From the NCBI RefSeq assembly GCF_018139685.1, contig NZ_JAGSPN010000004.1, positions 62,001 to 126,000 of the forward strand: a DNA stretch of 64,000 bases. Direction: 5' to 3'. Shown piece after piece: positions 46,281 through 56,223 of this stretch (position 1 is its first letter; every line of letters begins with the position of its first letter). Both the position numbers and the translations under genes were made by a program. The DNA comes from Cognatundibacterium luofuense. GTDB taxonomy: Bacteria > Pseudomonadota > Gammaproteobacteria > Burkholderiales > Burkholderiaceae_D. Below the pieces are notes generated by a model. That model was given only the letters and a program-made list of their open reading frames with translations. It had not been told where the DNA came from and did no database searches.

Positions 46281-47519
46281 ATGACTTCCGCAAACAAAGG
46301 CTTTACCACTACGATTCTGCATCACGACCGCCAGAAAGAAATTGAACACGGTTCAGTACATAAACCAGTGCATACGGCTGTGATGTACGGTTATAAAAAT
46401 GCGCGTGAACTGGCGGATGTGTTTCAGGGCAAAGCCAGCGGTTATCGTTATGGCCGTCAGGGCAATCCTACGGTCAGTGCACTGGAAGAAAAACTGACGT
46501 CGATGGAAGCGGGAGCTGGTTCGATTTGCTTCTCAACCGGCATGGCCGCAATCGGTGCCGTGTTTCAGGCTTTACTGCGTCAGGGCGATCACATCGTTTC
46601 ATCTTCTTTCCTGTTCGGTAACACTAACAGCGTCTGGCAGACCGTTGCAACGCAGGGTGTACAGGTATCGATGGTAGATGCCACGGATGTTGAGCATGTG
46701 CGCGCCGCACTGAAACCGGAAACCCGCATGGTGTTCGTCGAAACCATCGCTAATCCGCGTACCCAGATTGCCGATCTGAAAAGCATCGGTGCATTGTGTG
46801 CTGAACGCGGCATTCTGTTTGTGGTGGATAACACCATGACCTCGCCTTATCTGTTCCGTCCGGCAGCCGTTGGTGCCGGTCTGGTTGTGAATTCGCTGAC
46901 GAAGTCGATCGCCGGACATGGCAATGTGCTGGGCGGTGCAATCACTGATACCGGTTTGTTTAACTGGGCTGCATTTCCGAACATCGCGGACAACTTCCGC
47001 AAACAGCCAGCGGCAATGCAGGGTTTATCGCAGATTCGCGCCAAAGCACTGCGTGATTTCGGTGCCAGCCTGTCGCCGGAAGCCGCACACCAGATTGCAA
47101 TTGGTGCGGAAACACTGGCTTTGCGTATGGAACGTGCCTGCCATAATGCCAAAACCATTGCCGAAGCGCTGGCAGCCGATGAGCGCGTTGCAGTTGTGCA
47201 TTATCCCGGGCTTGCATCGCATCCTCAGCATGCGCTGGCAACGGATCTGTTCCGTCATTACGGCGGCCTGTTCAGTTTTGAACTGAAGCCGGAAATTGAT
47301 TGCTTTGACTATCTGAATCGTATGCAACTGGCGATCAATGCGACCCATCTCGGTGATACCCGCACGCTTGTGATTCCGGTTGCGCACACCATCTTCTTCG
47401 AAATGGGGGCAGCACGCCGCGCTGAAATGGGCATTGCTGATTCACTGATCCGCGTGTCGGTTGGTATTGAAGATACGGCAGATATTCTCAATGATTTTAT
47501 GCAGGCCTTATCCGCCTGA
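46281..47519 (+). CDS. Cys/Met-metabolism PLP enzyme (cystathionine gamma-synthase family)
   Basis: 412 residues of the gamma-family of PLP enzymes: YRYGRQGNPTVSALEEKL, STGMAAIGAV, FVETIANPRTQIADL, FVVDNTMTSPYLF and the PLP-lysine motif NSLTKSIAGHG. The ending LIRVSVGIEDTADILNDF is typical. It could be an O-acetyl/O-succinylhomoserine sulfhydrylase or cystathionine-forming enzyme; residues seen do not decide. Confidence 0.9.
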   Translation: MTSANKGFTTTILHHDRQKEIEHGSVHKPVHTAVMYGYKNARELADVFQGKASGYRYGRQGNPTVSALEEKLTSMEAGAGSICFSTGMAAIGAVFQALLRQGDHIVSSSFLFGNTNSVWQTVATQGVQVSMVDATDVEHVRAALKPETRMVFVETIANPRTQIADLKSIGALCAERGILFVVDNTMTSPYLFRPAAVGAGLVVNSLTKSIAGHGNVLGGAITDTGLFNWAAFPNIADNFRKQPAAMQGLSQIRAKALRDFGASLSPEAAHQIAIGAETLALRMERACHNAKTIAEALAADERVAVVHYPGLASHPQHALATDLFRHYGGLFSFELKPEIDCFDYLNRMQLAINATHLGDTRTLVIPVAHTIFFEMGAARRAEMGIADSLIRVSVGIEDTADILNDFMQALSA

Positions 47520-47544
47520 TTCGCTGTAAAGACAGGAGCAGGGC

Positions 47545-50043
47545 ATGATTGTATCGCTGGCCGGACGGATGACACTGCGCGACTGGCGCGCAGGTGAGCT
47601 GAACTTTTTGCTGATTGCACTGATGATTGCCGTAGCGTCGCTGGCATCTGTCGGTTTTCTCAGCGATCGTATGCGCGCCGGACTGGAGCAGAATGCGCAC
47701 CAGTTACTCGCATCGGATTTACTGGTCAGTGCGGATCAGCCTCTTGCTCCTGAGTGGAAAGAAAAAGTTGCGTCCGGCAGTTTGCAAACGGCTGAAACGG
47801 CGGTGTTTCCGAGTATGGCCTTCAGTACGGATCAGGCACAGCCAGCTGCCAGACTGGTATCGCTGAAAGCTGTATCCGCCAGTTATCCTTTACGCGGCAG
47901 TCTGAAAATCCGTGATGAAAAAAAACAGTTGCAGACAGCCGGTGCGCCGCCTGCAGGTTCGGTCTGGGTCGATCAGAGTTTGTTGTATGCACTGAATCTG
48001 CAAATCGGCCAGCCACTGCGCCTGGGTGAGCAAACGCTGCGCATTTCTGCCGTTATCGAAAATGAACCCGACCGCGGTGCCGGATTTATGAATTTTGCGC
48101 CGCGCGCCATGATCGCGATAAGTGATTTGGCGGCAACAGGGCTGATACAGGATGGTTCGCGCGTGACTTACCGTTTGCTGGTGGCGGGCGATCAAAAAGC
48201 AGTGGCGAACTTGCAGCAGCAATGGCAAGTCATGCTGGATAAAGGGAAGTATCGCGGGATTCGTATGGAAAGCTGGGAAAACGGCAGACCGGAGATGCGA
48301 ACGACCCTCGATCGCGCAGAACAATTTTTGTCGCTGGTCAGTTTGCTCGCCTCTTTGCTGGCTGCGCTGGCAATCGCCATGGCAGCCAATCGCTATATGC
48401 AAAGACATCTGGATGCGGTAGCAATGCTGCGTTGTCTGGGATTAACGCAGACACAGGCTACTACCGTATTTGCACTCGAATTTCTGGCGCTGGCCATTGC
48501 AGGCAGCGTAGCCGGGGTAGCGCTCGGATACGCCGGACATCTGGTATTAATCCGCTGGCTGGGCGATTTGCTGACCACCGATTTGCCGCCTGCCAGTACA
48601 CTGACTGCCCTGAAGGGCTTGCTGACGGGTGTCGTATTACTGGCCGGATTCGCGATGCCGCAAGTACTGCGCTTACGCAAAGTGCCGCATACCCATGTGA
48701 TCCGTCGCCAGTTGGACAGCGGTAAGCAGTGGTTATGGGGGGCGTACGCTACAGGCTTGCTGGCAATGCTTGGTTTGATGGTCTGGCATACCGGACAGAT
48801 CAAAATGAGCTTACTGCTGGCGGCTGGGTTTGTTGTCGCTGGCGGTATTTTTGCACTGGCAGCGCGTTTGTTGCTGGTTGCACTGGGATTGTTACGGCAC
48901 CGCTTGCCATTCCAGAGCTGGCGCTTTGCTGTCAATAATTTACTGCGCCGGCGCATGGTGACCGTTGTGCAAATGGTGTCGTTGTCGCTGGGTTTAACAG
49001 CATTACTGCTGCTGACCGTTGTGCGTCAGGATTTGCTGGCGGCATGGCGGCAGGCATCACCACCGGATGCACCGAATCATTTTGTGCTGAATGTCCAGCC
49101 TGAACAGAAATCAGAAATTGCTGGCCGTCTGGCTGAGTTTCAGCAGGCACCGATGTATCCGATGATACGCGGACGGCTGACGGCAGTGAACGGAAAAACA
49201 GTCAGCGTGGACGATTATGCGGCGGATCAGGCAAAACGTCTGGTGGACCGCGAATTTAATCTCTCGACCAGTAATACCCTACCAGCAGCTAATCAGCTGA
49301 CTGCCGGAAACTGGTTTGCGCAAGGGGAAAAGTCTTCAGCCTCGCTGGAAGAGGGACTTGCAAAAACACTGGGACTGAAGCTGAACGACAAATTGCAGTT
49401 TGATGTGGCAGGCGAGAAATTCGAGGTAAAGATCACCAGTCTGCGCAAAGTCGACTGGGCATCCATGCGCGTGAATTTTTTCGTATTGCTGACGCCGGAT
49501 GTCGCTGAATCACTGCCACAAAGCTGGATTTCGGCTTTTCATGTAAAGCCTGAGCAAATGCAGCGTGTCAGCCAGCTGAGCAGCGATTTTCCGAATCTGA
49601 CGGTCGTGGACAGCGGTGCGATGGTCAGACGGGTGCAGGATGTGCTGAATCAGGTGATTGCAGCCGTGGAATTTTTTTTCCTGTTTGCGCTGTTGTCCGG
49701 CATGCTGGTGCTCTACGCAGCGCTGGCCGGTTCGCTCGATGTGCGGCAGCAGGAATCTGCGTTATTGCGTGCGCTTGGCGCAACCAAAAAGCAATTGCAG
49801 CGTGCGCAATGGCTGGAGTTCAGTTTGCTGGGCATGATGGCGGGTATTCTGGCTGCACTGACAGCCAGCGCAATTGGCTGGATGCTCGCGACTGTCTTTT
49901 TCGAATTTGAATGGCATTTCAGCCTGCTGCCGTGGGCGGTGGGTATGCTGGCCGGCGTAAGCTGTTCTTTACTGGCTGCCGGTTTGGGCTTACAGCGCAT
50001 TCTGACGCGCCCGCCGGTTGCCAGTCTGCGCGAAGCAAGTTAA
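47545..50043 (+). CDS. FtsX-type ABC transporter permease (YbbP-like)
   Basis: This 832-residue membrane protein has an N-terminal membrane helix (LLIALMIAVASLASVGF), a large periplasmic domain, and two groups of membrane segments with FtsX-type sequence (LVSLLASLLAALAIAMAANRYMQ and LVLYAALAGSLDVRQQESALLRALGATKKQL). It matches YbbP-type permeases, which pair with an ATPase (YbbA) and are linked to lipid or lysophospholipid handling. No ATPase gene lies next to it, so the partner must be elsewhere. Confidence 0.88.
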   Translation: MIVSLAGRMTLRDWRAGELNFLLIALMIAVASLASVGFLSDRMRAGLEQNAHQLLASDLLVSADQPLAPEWKEKVASGSLQTAETAVFPSMAFSTDQAQPAARLVSLKAVSASYPLRGSLKIRDEKKQLQTAGAPPAGSVWVDQSLLYALNLQIGQPLRLGEQTLRISAVIENEPDRGAGFMNFAPRAMIAISDLAATGLIQDGSRVTYRLLVAGDQKAVANLQQQWQVMLDKGKYRGIRMESWENGRPEMRTTLDRAEQFLSLVSLLASLLAALAIAMAANRYMQRHLDAVAMLRCLGLTQTQATTVFALEFLALAIAGSVAGVALGYAGHLVLIRWLGDLLTTDLPPASTLTALKGLLTGVVLLAGFAMPQVLRLRKVPHTHVIRRQLDSGKQWLWGAYATGLLAMLGLMVWHTGQIKMSLLLAAGFVVAGGIFALAARLLLVALGLLRHRLPFQSWRFAVNNLLRRRMVTVVQMVSLSLGLTALLLLTVVRQDLLAAWRQASPPDAPNHFVLNVQPEQKSEIAGRLAEFQQAPMYPMIRGRLTAVNGKTVSVDDYAADQAKRLVDREFNLSTSNTLPAANQLTAGNWFAQGEKSSASLEEGLAKTLGLKLNDKLQFDVAGEKFEVKITSLRKVDWASMRVNFFVLLTPDVAESLPQSWISAFHVKPEQMQRVSQLSSDFPNLTVVDSGAMVRRVQDVLNQVIAAVEFFFLFALLSGMLVLYAALAGSLDVRQQESALLRALGATKKQLQRAQWLEFSLLGMMAGILAALTASAIGWMLATVFFEFEWHFSLLPWAVGMLAGVSCSLLAAGLGLQRILTRPPVASLREAS

Positions 50044-50075
50044 TTATTTATTAAGCGGTAACAGAGGTAAACAGA

Positions 50076-50498
50076 GTGACTGAACAGGTAACAGAACAAG
50101 CGGCAGACGCGCCGGAGCAGACATTGTATGAGCGTATCGGCGGTGAAACCGTTGTGCGCGAACTGGTGGACAGGTTTTATGACCTGATGGAACTGGAACC
50201 TGAGTTTGCAGGGATTCGCGAGATGCATCCGACACCGATGGATAGCTCACGCGACAAATTGTTCTGGTTTCTCAGTGGCTGGATGGGCGGTCCGGATTTG
50301 TACATCAGCCGGTTTGGTCATCCGCGTCTGCGCGCGCGCCACTTGCCTTACGCAATTGGTGTCAGCGAGCGTGATCAGTGGCTGCGTTGTATGGCATGGG
50401 CAATGCAGGATGTCGGACTCAGTCAGGAAATGCAGGAACATCTGATGATGTCGTTTTACCAGACCGCAGACTGGATGCGGAATCAGGCGGGGCGCTGA
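50076..50498 (+). CDS. Group 2 truncated hemoglobin
   Basis: This 140-residue globin has ERIGGETVVRELVDRFYDLME at the N-terminus, FWFLSGWMGGPDLY, and FGHPRLRARHLPYAIG carrying the proximal His. It has the group 2 hallmarks, a Trp-containing G helix and the Tyr-ligand region. Such proteins bind O2 or NO in the cytoplasm. GTG 50076 is the start. It overlaps rmuC by one base. Confidence 0.9.
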   Translation: MTEQVTEQAADAPEQTLYERIGGETVVRELVDRFYDLMELEPEFAGIREMHPTPMDSSRDKLFWFLSGWMGGPDLYISRFGHPRLRARHLPYAIGVSERDQWLRCMAWAMQDVGLSQEMQEHLMMSFYQTADWMRNQAGR

Positions 50499-51922
50499 TG
50501 GCGGGCGCAGAGTGGTTGCTTGCAGGGCTGATCGTCGCAGTGTTGCTGATCCAGATCTGGCAACTCAGAAGGAATACGTCGGTAACAGATGCGGCTATGA
50601 ATCCGCAACTGCAGCAGGCTTTACAGCAATTGCATGCGCAGATGGTGGCGGAGCATGAGCGTACTGTCAGGGCGCTTGGCGACCAGATTCAGCAGCAGGC
50701 ATCGGCCGGCAGGCAGGAAGCCGCGGCGGGCCAGACACGTTTGCAGCAATTACTGATTGCGCAACAGCAGCAACATCATTTATCGGCGAAAGCCCAGCTC
50801 GACAGTTTTTCGCAGCAGCTGGAATTGTTCCGGCAAACGCAGACTCAACTGAGCCAGCAATTACGCGAAGAACAGAGCGCTGCACTGCGTCAGCTGTCGG
50901 ACTCGCTACAGCAATCGGTGCTGGCACTGAGTGAAGGCAATGCCAGCCGCTTGCAGGAAATACGCCAGACGCTGGAGCAAAAAATCAGCCAGCTTCAGCA
51001 GGACAATACCCAGAAGCTGGATGAAATGCGTAAGACCGTTGATGAAAAACTGCATGCAACACTGGAGCAGCGCCTCGGAGAGTCGTTCCGGCTGGTTTCA
51101 GACCGGCTCGAAAAAGTCCATCAGGGGCTGGGCGAAATGCAGCAGCTGGCAACCGGCGTCGGCGATCTGAAAAAGGTGCTGACCAATGTGAAAACACGCG
51201 GCACCTGGGGCGAAGTTCAGCTGGAAATGATTCTGGAGCAAATGCTGACACCCGCACAGTTTGCGAAGAATGTGGAAATACGGCGTGGCAGCGGTGAGCG
51301 GGTCGAGTTTGCAATTCGCCTGCCGGGACGGAGTGATGATGCAGAGCCGGTATGGTTGCCCATCGATGCGAAATTCCCGAAAGAACAATACGAACGTTTG
51401 CAGGATGCAGCGGACAGAGCCGATCCTGATGCTGTGAATGCTGCAGGGCGTGAGCTTGAGCGTGCCATCAGGAACGAAGCGAAAACCATTTCTGAAAAAT
51501 ATATCTCTCCGCCGTTATCGACCGATTTTGCGATTTTGTTTTTACCGACCGAAGGCTTGTACGCAGAAGTGATGCGGCGACCCGGTCTGGCGGATGAAAT
51601 ACAGCGCCTTTCCCGCGTTACGATTGCCGGCCCATCCACGCTTTCTGCGTTGCTGAACAGCTTGCAAATGGGCTTCCGTACGCTGACGCTGGAGAAGCGT
51701 TCATCAGAAGTCTGGGAAGTTCTGGGGGCAGTCAAAACCGAATTTACCAAGTTCGGTGACGTACTGGCAGCGACGAGAACGGCTTTGGAAAAAGCTGCGC
51801 GTAATATCGATAAGGCAGAAGTCAGAACCCGCCAGATGAGTCGTAAGCTGAAACAGGTCGAAGCACTGCCGGAAGCGCAGACACAGAGTCTGCTGGAAAC
51901 AACGGGAGACGATTCTGTCTGA
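50498..51922 (+). CDS. rmuC: DNA recombination protein RmuC
   Basis: 474 residues: an N-terminal membrane helix (WLLAGLIVAVLLIQIW), a long Gln-rich coiled coil (about 40-200) and the RmuC domain (about 210-450; VKTRGTWGEVQLEMILEQML, WLPIDAKFPKEQYERL, FLPTEGLYAEV, ITIAGPSTLSALLNSLQ-type TIAGPSTLSALLNSLQMG). RmuC limits inversions at short inverted repeats; nuclease activity is predicted. ATG 50498 overlaps the globin stop; the open frame runs upstream inside the globin gene. Confidence 0.93.
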   Translation: MAGAEWLLAGLIVAVLLIQIWQLRRNTSVTDAAMNPQLQQALQQLHAQMVAEHERTVRALGDQIQQQASAGRQEAAAGQTRLQQLLIAQQQQHHLSAKAQLDSFSQQLELFRQTQTQLSQQLREEQSAALRQLSDSLQQSVLALSEGNASRLQEIRQTLEQKISQLQQDNTQKLDEMRKTVDEKLHATLEQRLGESFRLVSDRLEKVHQGLGEMQQLATGVGDLKKVLTNVKTRGTWGEVQLEMILEQMLTPAQFAKNVEIRRGSGERVEFAIRLPGRSDDAEPVWLPIDAKFPKEQYERLQDAADRADPDAVNAAGRELERAIRNEAKTISEKYISPPLSTDFAILFLPTEGLYAEVMRRPGLADEIQRLSRVTIAGPSTLSALLNSLQMGFRTLTLEKRSSEVWEVLGAVKTEFTKFGDVLAATRTALEKAARNIDKAEVRTRQMSRKLKQVEALPEAQTQSLLETTGDDSV

Positions 51923-51975
51923 ATTTATGTTGTGTCAGACAGTCAATTGCGTCTGATTCGTTAGCGGGGGGCGCG

Positions 51976-54024
51976 TCATTTAGGGCCGGTGGTTTCCATC
52001 AGGATGACTTCGCCGGCACCTTCTGCCAGACTCAGATCCTGCAAAATCTGTTGCATATCCAGTTTTTGCTGTTGCAGTAAATGAACGCCGACAGCACGGT
52101 TACGTCCGCGGGATTTTGCCAGATACAAAGCTGAATCGGCGAGTATCAATGACTGATCGATGTCAGCGTTGCTGTGATCTGCCCACTGTAAGGGCATCAG
52201 TGCGTATCCGATGGAAACGCTCAGGGTAATTTGCTGACCTTCAAAGACCAGCGGAAATGGCTTGAAATCCTGCATCAAGCGGGAAATCTGGTTAATCAGA
52301 CCTTCCTGATTCGGGGCGTCAGTAAAAATCACAAATTCTTCGCCGCCCCAGCGAACCAGTAGGTCAGATTCGCGGATATTCCGTTTCAGACGGTTGGCAA
52401 TATCGATCAGTGCAGCGTCACCGGCCGCATGCCCGTAAGTGTCATTGACCTTTTTAAAAAAATCGGCGTCGATAATCATTATCGCAGCACACCGGCTACG
52501 CTGATGTTCCTGCAAAGCATGGGTCCACATCGGCGATTTTCTGTCCATCAGAAAACGCCGGTTATGCAATCCTGTCAGTGCGTCCAGATAGCGCTCACGA
52601 TCCAGGTGCTGATTTTCCCGTTCCAGTAACTGATTTTTTCGGCGTGAAAACCAGATTACCTGAATTGCCGCCAGTAAAAACACACCGAGCAATCCGGCCA
52701 GCAGCCACCAGCGCTGAATACGTAACTGAGCCTCTTTTACCGCGACGCGGCTTTGCTGAGCTTGCTGACGCAGTTCCAGATTTTCTTTTTCGCGCTGTTC
52801 AGTTTTCAGTAACTCACGCAGTTCAGCTGCATCGTGTCCACGGCTGTTCAGATCGATTTCTGATCCGTAGGCGAGTTTTTTTTCCAGTGAAAGGTAAGCG
52901 CGTTTGAAATCGCCTGCAGCCGCAAGTGCTTCAGCACGTACGCCGTAATACTCTTTCAGGTCAACTAATTGCTTTTCTGATTCAAAATAGCGGATGCCTT
53001 CACGGAAATAGGTATCTGCCAGATCAGTTTGACCGAGCCGGACATGGACAATGCCAAGCGAGACTCTGGCGTAGGCTGCCAGACGTTCATCTTTCCGGCT
53101 ATTTGCCCATTGCAACAGCTTTTCAGAAAGTGCTTTGGATTCCAGGAATTTACCTTCCTGATAGGCAATATCACTGAGGTTACTCCATACAACACCGGGG
53201 ATATCAGCACGGGCCTGTTCGATCGCCATATCTTCTGCTTGCTGGTAGCACTTTTTTGCTTCCTTCAACTGGTGCAGCGCGGTCAGGATAAATCCCCGGT
53301 TCAGCATGTATTCCAGCTCGGATGCTGGCGCGTTACCAGACTGAGCAAGCCGGATTGCCTCGTTTATATGTGCGAGCGCATCTTCCTTATTGCCGAAATC
53401 GACTTCAATCAACGCGAGATCACGCAGAGCAGTACTCTGGCGTCGTGCATCATTATTGGATCTGGCGACATTTAAGGCGATCTTTGCAGCTTCCATTGCG
53501 TCACGTGCCCGGCCTTGCCTTGATGTCATTTCTACATACATGGTACTGATCCAGTACCTGAGTGTCGGTGCCTGAGTGGATTTAATGAAATGAAAAGCAG
53601 CAGCAACCAGACTATCGTATTTATTCCGTTCGTTATCGCCAAGTGCATACAGCTTACACAGCTCCATAGCCGCCAGCTTTACCTGACGCTGGCTGCCATC
53701 AGCGGCAAGCGCGTCAAGCTCGCTGAGAACACCAGCAATTTCCTTATTTTTGCGCATGCCGGACAGAAGACCGCAGCGATAGGCAAGGGCGGTTGATATT
53801 TCCGTGGGATTGGCTGTCTTTGCTTTTAAATCAGCCAGATGTTTCAGTGCAAGCTCTGGTTTGTCACCGTAACGATTCGCCAGTTGATCCATTTCAGTTT
53901 CGAATGGTGAAAACACTTCTATGCCGAGATGTTCGAGTTGGCGTGCCTGTGCAGTAAGCGGAGGAATCCATGAGAATGCCAGAGCAATGCAACAGAATTT
54001 TCTTAAATTCTCTGCGAGTCGCAT
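51976..54024 (-). CDS. TPR-containing diguanylate cyclase (GGDEF)
   Basis: 682 residues: a signal peptide (FCCIALAFSWIPPLTAQA), tetratricopeptide-like repeats (about 60-390) in the periplasm, one membrane helix (WWLLAGLLGVFLLAAIQVIWF, near 430), and a GGDEF domain (about 500-660). The active-site loop is intact as RWGGEEFVIF, with DALTGLHNRR and DADFFKKVNDTYGH. It makes c-di-GMP in response to an unknown periplasmic protein or peptide. GGAGGA before ATG 54024 settles the start; TTG 54030 is rejected. Confidence 0.92.
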   Translation of the reverse strand: MRLAENLRKFCCIALAFSWIPPLTAQARQLEHLGIEVFSPFETEMDQLANRYGDKPELALKHLADLKAKTANPTEISTALAYRCGLLSGMRKNKEIAGVLSELDALAADGSQRQVKLAAMELCKLYALGDNERNKYDSLVAAAFHFIKSTQAPTLRYWISTMYVEMTSRQGRARDAMEAAKIALNVARSNNDARRQSTALRDLALIEVDFGNKEDALAHINEAIRLAQSGNAPASELEYMLNRGFILTALHQLKEAKKCYQQAEDMAIEQARADIPGVVWSNLSDIAYQEGKFLESKALSEKLLQWANSRKDERLAAYARVSLGIVHVRLGQTDLADTYFREGIRYFESEKQLVDLKEYYGVRAEALAAAGDFKRAYLSLEKKLAYGSEIDLNSRGHDAAELRELLKTEQREKENLELRQQAQQSRVAVKEAQLRIQRWWLLAGLLGVFLLAAIQVIWFSRRKNQLLERENQHLDRERYLDALTGLHNRRFLMDRKSPMWTHALQEHQRSRCAAIMIIDADFFKKVNDTYGHAAGDAALIDIANRLKRNIRESDLLVRWGGEEFVIFTDAPNQEGLINQISRLMQDFKPFPLVFEGQQITLSVSIGYALMPLQWADHSNADIDQSLILADSALYLAKSRGRNRAVGVHLLQQQKLDMQQILQDLSLAEGAGEVILMETTGPK

Positions 54025-54150
54025 TGGCAATCCTCCGGGGGAAAAGGAGTAATAATATATTTGATGTATTGTTCTTGTATACTACTGTGCGGCTTCAATT
54101 TCCAGGGGGACAGGATCAGCCTGATCACTGTCTTTAATATGCATCTTTCG

Positions 54151-55779
54151 TCATTTTGGAACGGATGCCACGGTTTTCAGAAACCGGATGTGGTACCCGT
54201 TTCGTCCGGATTGTTTGACGGCATACATCGCATCGTCCGCAGCATTCATCAATTCCTGAACGTCAAACCCTGTCTGATCTGCAAAGCAGATACCAATACT
54301 TGCTCCTATGCAGGCTTGACTTCCGTCTTCCAGCAGAACAGGTTCCGCAACCAGATTCAGGATTTTTTCGGCTACTTTCTGAGCGGTCATACTTTCTTTT
54401 ACATCCCGGAGTAAAGCAACGAACTCATCTCCACCTAAACGTGCAGTGAAATCGGTTTTGCGCAGTACAGAACTGAGCAGGGTTGCAAAGTGACGCAGGA
54501 CCTGATCCCCCGCATAATGTCCAAGCGTGTCATTCACTTGTTTGAAACGGTCAAGGTCAATCATCATGATGACAAATGACTGACCATTTCCGGCAAGATG
54601 TTCTTTATGCAGACGCTGAATTTCGCGCTCGAAACCCAGCCGGTTGTGTAAGCCGGTCAGGTGATCGGTGATCGCGAGGCGGTGAGCCTGTTCTTCCTGA
54701 CGTTTTCGTTCCGTGACATCGTTAATCAGGCCTTGCAAAACACCTTCACTGGCGGAGTGGACAACGAGATGTATCCATTTTTTTTGTCCGCCACTATGTT
54801 CCGGTTCGATGCAGAAATCTTCTGCCATGGTCTGCTGTTGATGGATTGCCTGATAAATCATCAAATGCAGCCGCAGTTCCTGACCTTCGAGCAGACGTAA
54901 CAAGGCGTCAGGAGCCTGAGAGAGTTGCTCCGGTAATCCAAGCATGCGCCGGAACGCAGGATTGGAGGCCAGCACTTCACCGGAATCATTTAACTGAAAA
55001 ATGCCGGTTTCTGCTTTCTCAAAAATTGTCCGCAGTTTTAATTCACCTTTTTCGTGCTCTGTTTTCAGATCCCGCTCTTTACTGATCAGCGCAACGAGTT
55101 TGATAATTAATAAATTAATATCGTCAATGAGTGTTCCCAGCTCGTCCTGGCGATGGCGGGAAAGTGCCGGTAATTGCTGTCCCTGTTCTGCATTCAGTTT
55201 ATGCAGGCCGCGTGAAATTTTCTGAATGGGTCTGATGACCTTCAACAGAATCATACTTCCGGCAACAACGGATAAAACAATCATTTCCAGTAACAGTAAG
55301 GCCGCAATAAATCCTGCATTCCGGTTGCTGTGGTTACGGATTTCGGGCTGACTCAGTTCGATAGTTGCCTGACACACAGGTTCGTGTAAATTAAACGGGG
55401 AATATATCGTCTTGTGAATCTGACCTGTGCCGGGCACCAGCCAGTCGGGTAATGCTGTGACAGTTGCATTACTTTTCCGGTTAAATTCTGCCAGAACAGC
55501 TTTGCTGTTACTGATACGGATAGTTTTAACTTCTCTGCGTTTCCCAATACCATCCACGACATCTTTTGCCAGATTTTTGTCTGACAAATAGCAGGCAATC
55601 TGCATCGTATCTTCTACCGTATCCAGTAAGCCTGCGGTATAGCTGACTGCGCGTTCCTGTTCAGCCTGCAAAAAATAAATATATGCCAGACCAGAAAACA
55701 GACTTCCCACCAGAAAACTGATGCCGAGTACCATCACTGTGGTGCGTGCAAGCAGACTGTTGGCGAAGATTTTTTTCAT
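54151..55779 (-). CDS. HAMP-PAS-GGDEF diguanylate cyclase
   Basis: 542 residues: two membrane helices (near 15-35 and 155-180) around a periplasmic sensor region, then HAMP (RPIQKISRGLHKL), a PAS domain (about 250-365; TIFEKAETGIFQLNDSGEVLASN) and GGDEF (about 375-530). The GGDEF loop is intact (ARLGGDEFVALL), and DHLTGLHNRLGF and DLDRFKQVNDTLGH are conserved. No EAL domain. It is the last gene of a tight three-gene set with a PstS-like protein (stop TGA touches its ATG) and a porin. Confidence 0.93.
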   Translation of the reverse strand: MKKIFANSLLARTTVMVLGISFLVGSLFSGLAYIYFLQAEQERAVSYTAGLLDTVEDTMQIACYLSDKNLAKDVVDGIGKRREVKTIRISNSKAVLAEFNRKSNATVTALPDWLVPGTGQIHKTIYSPFNLHEPVCQATIELSQPEIRNHSNRNAGFIAALLLLEMIVLSVVAGSMILLKVIRPIQKISRGLHKLNAEQGQQLPALSRHRQDELGTLIDDINLLIIKLVALISKERDLKTEHEKGELKLRTIFEKAETGIFQLNDSGEVLASNPAFRRMLGLPEQLSQAPDALLRLLEGQELRLHLMIYQAIHQQQTMAEDFCIEPEHSGGQKKWIHLVVHSASEGVLQGLINDVTERKRQEEQAHRLAITDHLTGLHNRLGFEREIQRLHKEHLAGNGQSFVIMMIDLDRFKQVNDTLGHYAGDQVLRHFATLLSSVLRKTDFTARLGGDEFVALLRDVKESMTAQKVAEKILNLVAEPVLLEDGSQACIGASIGICFADQTGFDVQELMNAADDAMYAVKQSGRNGYHIRFLKTVASVPK

Positions 55780-56217
55780 TCAGGGCGTGGCTTGGCTAAG
55801 GATATAAACGGGCTTCAACCGGCGATCCAGTTTTTTGCGCTCAATGTAGCCGATTGCACTTTTATTGTCAGCAATTAAGCGAATCAGCTCATCTGAATTT
55901 TCCGCTTGTATCGGCGGCATTCCCTGACCGGAAAAACGCAGGCGGGCCCAGTACGAGTTGACTTCTGCCAGTTCGCGTCCGATCAGTTGCTGATAGAACA
56001 TCGCTTTTTCAGGATTAGCATTGGACAGGTCTACAGTAATTGCTAACGCGCCGTTCGGTAATTTACGGGTACGTCCCATAAACAAATCTACCACCTCGTC
56101 GCGACTCAGTTTTTCAATCCCGGAACCAGCACTGACGACCACGACGAGCTCAGCGCTGGCGGTCTGGAAAACCGTCAGTAAGCTTGCGAGCATCAGAAGC
56201 AGAAAGTAGCGGCGCAT
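55780..56217 (-). CDS. PstS-like periplasmic binding protein
   Basis: This 145-residue secreted protein (signal peptide ends near ASA) has the PstS-like pattern AGSGIEKLSRDEVVDLFMGRTRKLPNGALAITVDL and ends KSAIGYIERKKLD. It covers only about half of a normal phosphate-binding protein, like the short PBP-like proteins found next to GGDEF sensors. It probably binds a small anion and modulates the adjacent cyclase. Gap to the porin is 6 bases; gap to the cyclase is zero. Confidence 0.85.
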   Translation of the reverse strand: MRRYFLLLMLASLLTVFQTASAELVVVVSAGSGIEKLSRDEVVDLFMGRTRKLPNGALAITVDLSNANPEKAMFYQQLIGRELAEVNSYWARLRFSGQGMPPIQAENSDELIRLIADNKSAIGYIERKKLDRRLKPVYILSQATP

Positions 56218-56223
56218 GGCTAA